Assembly: GCA_031270465.1 (NCBI GenBank)
Contig: JAISXP010000069.1
Coordinates: forward strand, 1 to 57,577
Direction of reading: 5' to 3'
Length of the DNA stretch: 57,577 bases
Source: Tannerella sp.
GTDB taxonomy: Bacteria; Bacteroidota; Bacteroidia; Bacteroidales; Tannerellaceae
A model generated the notes under the pieces. The model was not told the DNA's origin, made no database searches, and worked only from the letters and a program-made list of their open reading frames with translations. A program made the translations under genes and the position numbers. This document shows positions 54,282-57,577 of this stretch, in pieces (position 1 is the first letter of the stretch; each line of letters starts with the position of its first letter).

Positions 54282-55324
54282 AAAAGGAAATACGAGATAT
54301 TTTCTTCTCTTTTGTCAAAGAGAACGATTTTCAGATAATAGAACGAAGTAATTTAGTCTCCAAATACTTCAAAGATGAATTTAATTTAAGCGGGGGACAT
54401 AGTCATCTTGTCCCTGCTATTTTAAATTCCGAAAAAGTTAATAAAGATGATATTGCTGTTATTGATTTATGTGTTAGAAAAGCTGATGCACAAGTTATAG
54501 GAATTAGCAATACTCATCTTTTACTGTTTGAAATGGGCGTTTGGGGTAGTTTTGGTTACATAGAAGACAAAAAACAGGAAGAATTCCGTCAATTATCCTT
54601 ATTGTTAGAATTTCTCTATCAATGCGGAATAAGTAAAGAATTTTTATATTTTACAATTTGTGCAGGTGGACAGTATTTAGATAAGTTAATTTTACCTGAT
54701 AATGACTCTTACGAAATTCTATCTTCTTTGGGCATAGAATCAAGCCATATATTCAAAACCGCAGGGCGAAGAAATTTTATGCTAAGTCGTGGCATAGATA
54801 GATTGGCAGGCTACAATATTGAGGTTTTTATCAAGAAAAATGACCAGTTTATTGAGATTGCATCATCTAATATATATCAATATGTAAATAAACTCACATA
54901 TTTAGAAAAAACAGTAAATGCAGGAATAGGTTGTGGAGTAGGGATTGAAAGGGTAGAATTTATTGCAAAAGGTTATAATAGTGTATATGATTTGGATTTC
55001 TTCAAAGCAATAAAAGAAAAAGTCAGAAATCTATTGCACATATCTAATGATTCTGTCAATATTATTGCGGATAAAATATACCGAAGTATTGAATTATCTA
55101 AAACTCTTATTTTTTTGATAAATGACAATCAAGATTTGGATAAATCTGCACAAGGTAAAACAATGAAAAGTTATTTGGCTAAAATAATATCTGAACTCAA
55201 TTTTTTATCTATTCCTATTGATATATTTATCGAAATATTAAAATCTGAAATGACAAAAATATATGATGATTATCAAATTAGAGAGGATGTTTTTAATATT
55301 TTACTTAGTGAAATTTGCAGTTAA
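54278..55324 (+). CDS. stand-alone alanyl-tRNA-synthetase-like protein
   Basis: A 348-residue protein resembling the N-terminal part of AlaRS. Residues 5-30 (EIRDIFFSFVKENDFQIIER) match the AlaRS start. CVRKADAQVIGISNTHLLLF and FEMGVWGSFGY (65-94) align with motif 2 (CVRAGGKHNDLE..RHHTFFEMLGNFSFG). NAGIGCGVGIERVEF and YNSVYDLDFFKAI (214-245) align with motif 3. Residues 260-345 resemble the following helical region. Editing and C-Ala domains are absent, and the RHH of motif 2 is NTH. It overlaps its neighbours in a Liv-type operon, so an aminoacyl-activating or amino-acid-sensing role is possible. tRNA charging is doubtful. Confidence 0.7.
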   Translation: MKKEIRDIFFSFVKENDFQIIERSNLVSKYFKDEFNLSGGHSHLVPAILNSEKVNKDDIAVIDLCVRKADAQVIGISNTHLLLFEMGVWGSFGYIEDKKQEEFRQLSLLLEFLYQCGISKEFLYFTICAGGQYLDKLILPDNDSYEILSSLGIESSHIFKTAGRRNFMLSRGIDRLAGYNIEVFIKKNDQFIEIASSNIYQYVNKLTYLEKTVNAGIGCGVGIERVEFIAKGYNSVYDLDFFKAIKEKVRNLLHISNDSVNIIADKIYRSIELSKTLIFLINDNQDLDKSAQGKTMKSYLAKIISELNFLSIPIDIFIEILKSEMTKIYDDYQIREDVFNILLSEICS

Positions 55325-55330
55325 ACTATT

Positions 55331-56269
55331 ATGAAGAGATTCTTATATTCTATCATGTTGCCATTTGCATTATTGACGCAAGTTCTGATTTCTTTGTTTC
55401 ATAAAGATAATCAAAGACTCTGGGTTGCAAAGATAATTTTCTACATCAAAAAAGAATATCAAAAAAACAATTTAATTTTATTGGGTTATTCACTATTTCC
55501 TTTTTTGCTTATTTCCATAGCGTATTTTATTTGTGATGTTGTAGACATATTGCCTTGCCGTTTTTGGACAGGAGATACTTTTTATCCTTTTGTATTGGCA
55601 ATAGGCACCTTAGTAATAACAATGATAATTGCAATTAACATCAATCCCAAAAAAATAGAAAATGGCGAACAATTTATAAAATGCTTAATAGAACATATTT
55701 TTTATCTCAAATATATAAAAGATAAAAAACAAACATCAGAAAAATTGAAATTGTACCTCATTACCCCAAACATAAATATGGGGGCTGGAATAGGCGTTGA
55801 TAAAAATTTCTCAAAAATAATCAAGGAGCATAAATGTATTGAATTTCATTTTATATGTTTATCTATAGAAAAAGAAAAAATAACCACTTATAATAGTGTT
55901 AATAACGCAGATAAAGCAAATTTTTTTGCGAAAGCTAATGATAAAAATAAGATGTTATTGTTTTTATATAAACGCTATGACACGACAGATGCAAAAAAAT
56001 TAGATGAAATAATAACAGAACTTGATGCAATATTAAGTAATACAAATGTAATAATTCATAATTGTTCCGTAAACCTTGAGGAACAACAAATTAGTGGATA
56101 TTTATCTGATTTTGAATGTGTTTTTGGTAATTATTCTAATATAAACAAACAAGAAGGAGATGTGAATTTTAGAGGAGAAGTAATTACAGCAGAAGAATTT
56201 ATAAAGATTATTAAAGAGCAAATGCTCCAACATTTTATCCAATCAGAAGACGATGCAACTGCTGTTTAA
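55331..56269 (+). CDS. unknown membrane protein with C-terminal soluble domain
   Basis: A 312-residue protein I do not recognise. Three hydrophobic segments lie at about residues 4-22, 46-70 and 84-105, followed by a soluble alpha/beta domain of about 180 residues: LKLYLITPNINMGAGIGVDK, FHFICLSIEKEKI, KMLLFLYKRYDTTDAKKLDE and DVNFRGEVITAEEFIKIIKE. The alternation of hydrophobic strands and helices suggests a Rossmann-like fold, but no catalytic motif stands out. It begins 6 nt after the AlaRS-like gene and ends 17 nt inside the permease gene, so it is part of the same translationally coupled operon. Confidence 0.6.
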   Translation: MKRFLYSIMLPFALLTQVLISLFHKDNQRLWVAKIIFYIKKEYQKNNLILLGYSLFPFLLISIAYFICDVVDILPCRFWTGDTFYPFVLAIGTLVITMIIAININPKKIENGEQFIKCLIEHIFYLKYIKDKKQTSEKLKLYLITPNINMGAGIGVDKNFSKIIKEHKCIEFHFICLSIEKEKITTYNSVNNADKANFFAKANDKNKMLLFLYKRYDTTDAKKLDEIITELDAILSNTNVIIHNCSVNLEEQQISGYLSDFECVFGNYSNINKQEGDVNFRGEVITAEEFIKIIKEQMLQHFIQSEDDATAV

Positions 56270-57125
56270 CATATTAATTTCATTTAATATTTGTGGTTTG
56301 GTTGCATTATCTACTATTGTAATGTATTATCCAACTAAATTCTTTCATATCGCCCATGCCATAACCCTAACCTTTTCCGCCTACTTCACCTACTTTTTCG
56401 CAATACAACTCCAATGTCCCGTGTGGCTATCCATTCCATTAGCAATAGTGTGCGCCACAGTTATAGGAATGTTATCCGAAATAGCATTATATAAGCCGTT
56501 AAGAAAACGCAATGCTTCGCCAATGATACTGATGATAGCTTCTTTGGGACTTTATACCGTCCTACAAAATGTAATTTCAATGCTTTGGGACGACGATACT
56601 AAAAGCGTGCGTACCGGCGAAATCAAAGTAGGACATGAGTTTTTCGGAGCATATATTACCGATATTCAAATTATCACGATTGTGGCTTGCGTGGCGCTGT
56701 TTGTGGCTTGCGTGTTGCTGATGAAATACAGCCGTATCGGGCGGAATATCCGTGCGGTGGCAAGCAATCCCGAATTGAGTAATGTTGTTGGAATTCATTC
56801 CGACAGGGTTATTTTGTGGGCGTTTGGTATCGGTTCGGCATTGGCGGCGGTTGCCGGAATTTTAATTGCTTTCGATACGGATATGACGCCAACGATGGGT
56901 TTTAACTGGTTACTCTATGGCGTGGTGGCAATGATTATCGGCGGCGTGGGCAGCAATTGGGGACTGGTCGGCGGTGCATTATTACTGGCTACGGCGCAAC
57001 ATCTAGCGGCATACTATATCGGCAGTCAGTGGATGGATGCTGTGGCGTACATTATTCTTATTTTATTTCTGATAGCCAAACCGCTCGGCTTTAGCGGCAA
57101 ACGATTGAAAAAAATAGAGATATGA
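56253..57125 (+). CDS. branched-chain amino-acid ABC transporter permease, LivH type
   Basis: A 290-residue inner-membrane permease with about eight hydrophobic helices. Diagnostic segments are YYPTKFFHIAHAITLTFSAY, LYKPLRKRNASPMILMIASL, the cytoplasmic coupling loop YSRIGRNIRAVASNPELSNV, GIGSALAAVAGILIAFDTDM and YGVVAMIIGGVGSNWGLVGG. The start overlaps the unknown membrane gene by 17 nt. Base composition rises again within this gene. A LivM partner and complete ATPases should follow but would lie beyond the repeats and the window edge, or the transporter is incomplete. Confidence 0.88.
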   Translation: MQLLFNILISFNICGLVALSTIVMYYPTKFFHIAHAITLTFSAYFTYFFAIQLQCPVWLSIPLAIVCATVIGMLSEIALYKPLRKRNASPMILMIASLGLYTVLQNVISMLWDDDTKSVRTGEIKVGHEFFGAYITDIQIITIVACVALFVACVLLMKYSRIGRNIRAVASNPELSNVVGIHSDRVILWAFGIGSALAAVAGILIAFDTDMTPTMGFNWLLYGVVAMIIGGVGSNWGLVGGALLLATAQHLAAYYIGSQWMDAVAYIILILFLIAKPLGFSGKRLKKIEI

Positions 57126-57136
57126 GAATAAATATT

Positions 57137-57490
57137 AACCACAGAGAACATTTTAATAACCACAGAGAACATTTTAATAACCACAGAGAACACAGAGTAC
57201 ACAGAGGAAAAATAAACTCTGTACTCTCCGTGTCCTCTGTGGTTAAAAATAATATTAACCACAGAGAACACAGAGTACACAGAGGAAAAATAAACTCTGT
57301 GCTCTCCGTGTCCTCTGTGGTTAAAAATAATATTAACCACAGAGAGCACAGAGGACACAGAGGAAAAACAAACTCTGTGCTTTCCGTGTCCTCTGTGGTT
57401 AAAAATAATATTAACCACAGAGAGCACAGAGGACACAGAGGAAAAATAAACTCTGTGCTCTCCGTGTCCTCTGTGGTTAAAAACAATGTC
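57137..57490. repeat. four tandem 78-bp foldback repeats plus two 21-bp partial units
   Basis: Units starting AACC recur at 57179, 57257, 57335 and 57413, exactly 78 bp apart. They are preceded by two truncated 21-bp units at 57137 and 57158. Each unit is itself an imperfect inverted repeat: a left arm of CACAGAG motifs, a short AT centre and a right arm ending CCTCTGTGGTTAA, so each can fold into a hairpin of about 30 bp. Because 78 is a multiple of three, long reading frames open on both strands across the array; these are not genes. Copies differ by a few bases. Confidence 0.95.
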
Positions 57491-57519
57491 TGTAATTCCA
57501 AAAAAACATTGTACTTTTG
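57489..57519 (+). promoter_or_regulatory. promoter of the gene entering the right edge
   Basis: TCTG (57489-57492, one mismatch), a 19-nt spacer and TACTTTTG (57512-57519), 20 nt before the ATG at 57540. Confidence 0.55.
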
Positions 57520-57539
57520 TATTCTAAATTAAAACGATT

Positions 57540-57577
57540 ATGAATGATAATGTATTAACAGAAACTGTAATTGGTTG
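57540..57577 (+). CDS. start of a gene cut by the window edge, possibly GxxxExxY family
   Basis: Only MNDNVLTETVIG can be read. A good promoter precedes it. Short N-termini of this kind, directly behind CACAGAGG foldback repeats, recall GxxxExxY-family proteins in Bacteroidota, but 12 residues cannot prove it. Confidence 0.35.
   Translation, partial: MNDNVLTETVIG

Noticed and set aside
57137-57490. A CRISPR array
   Set aside because: The repeats are contiguous 78-bp foldbacks with no variable spacers and no cas genes.
57091-57532. Open frames of about 136 codons on both strands across the right-end repeats
   Set aside because: They arise because the 78-bp repeat unit is divisible by three and free of stops; the products are pure repeats (NHREHRVHRG type) with no domain.

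Overview
The window looks like a chromosome segment of an anaerobic Bacteroidales (phylum Bacteroidota). The signs are start regions preceded by the Bacteroidota promoter pattern TTTG-N19/20-TAnnTTTG with no Shine-Dalgarno sequences, a SusC/RagA-like TonB-dependent receptor, a decayed type IX secretion (T9SS) sorting tail, the serC-serA-DUF1015 cluster, the DUF4290-murA-rimM-M23-dxr-rseP cluster, and remnants of ISAon1-type, IS110 and PD-(D/E)XK transposases. Most of the window is GC-balanced, densely coding and housekeeping-like; the last 5 kb are visibly AT-rich.

Left part (1-16 kb): a broken ISAon1-type transposase end, tRNA-Pro, a pyruvoyl arginine decarboxylase, two PAP2 phosphatases, the divergent threonine-degradation pair tdh/kbl followed by a PHP phosphatase and two GNAT-type proteins, an outer-membrane barrel coupled to a LysM/periplasmic-binding fusion, a PAS-LuxR regulator divergent from a TonB-dependent receptor, and alanine dehydrogenase. 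A 1 kb non-genic stretch then holds a perfect promoter followed about 200 nt later by a strong terminator (a candidate small RNA) and the remains of a T9SS-tailed protein.

Middle (16-41 kb): eno, a RhaM-like protein, phoH and purC; an IS110 remnant beside a strongly folding segment; serC, serA and DUF1015 (serine synthesis); a truncated nuclease-transposase that keeps its promoter; an M3 peptidase lipoprotein; an orphan histidine kinase; a glycosyltransferase, radical SAM and glycosyltransferase cluster; pyruvate kinase; two PLP sulfur-amino-acid enzymes; rhaM with a GH106 rhamnosidase; an intergenic 29-bp perfect inverted repeat; an aminotransferase and YqgE.

Right part (41-57.6 kb): a ThiC-family protein lacking the Fe-S cluster motif and other active-site residues; the cell-envelope and isoprenoid cluster, whose MurA has Asp in place of the catalytic Cys; a nitroreductase; two membrane metallophosphoesterases; then an AT-rich, tightly overlapping operon: an ABC ATPase fragment, a Liv-type binding protein, a stand-alone alanyl-tRNA-synthetase-like protein, an unknown membrane protein and a LivH-type permease. 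Four 78-bp foldback repeats and the start of a further gene end the window. The most novel-looking items are the AlaRS-like/Liv operon, the cluster-less ThiC paralogue and the candidate small RNA at 15.4 kb. All functional calls come from reading motifs by eye; no database search was run.
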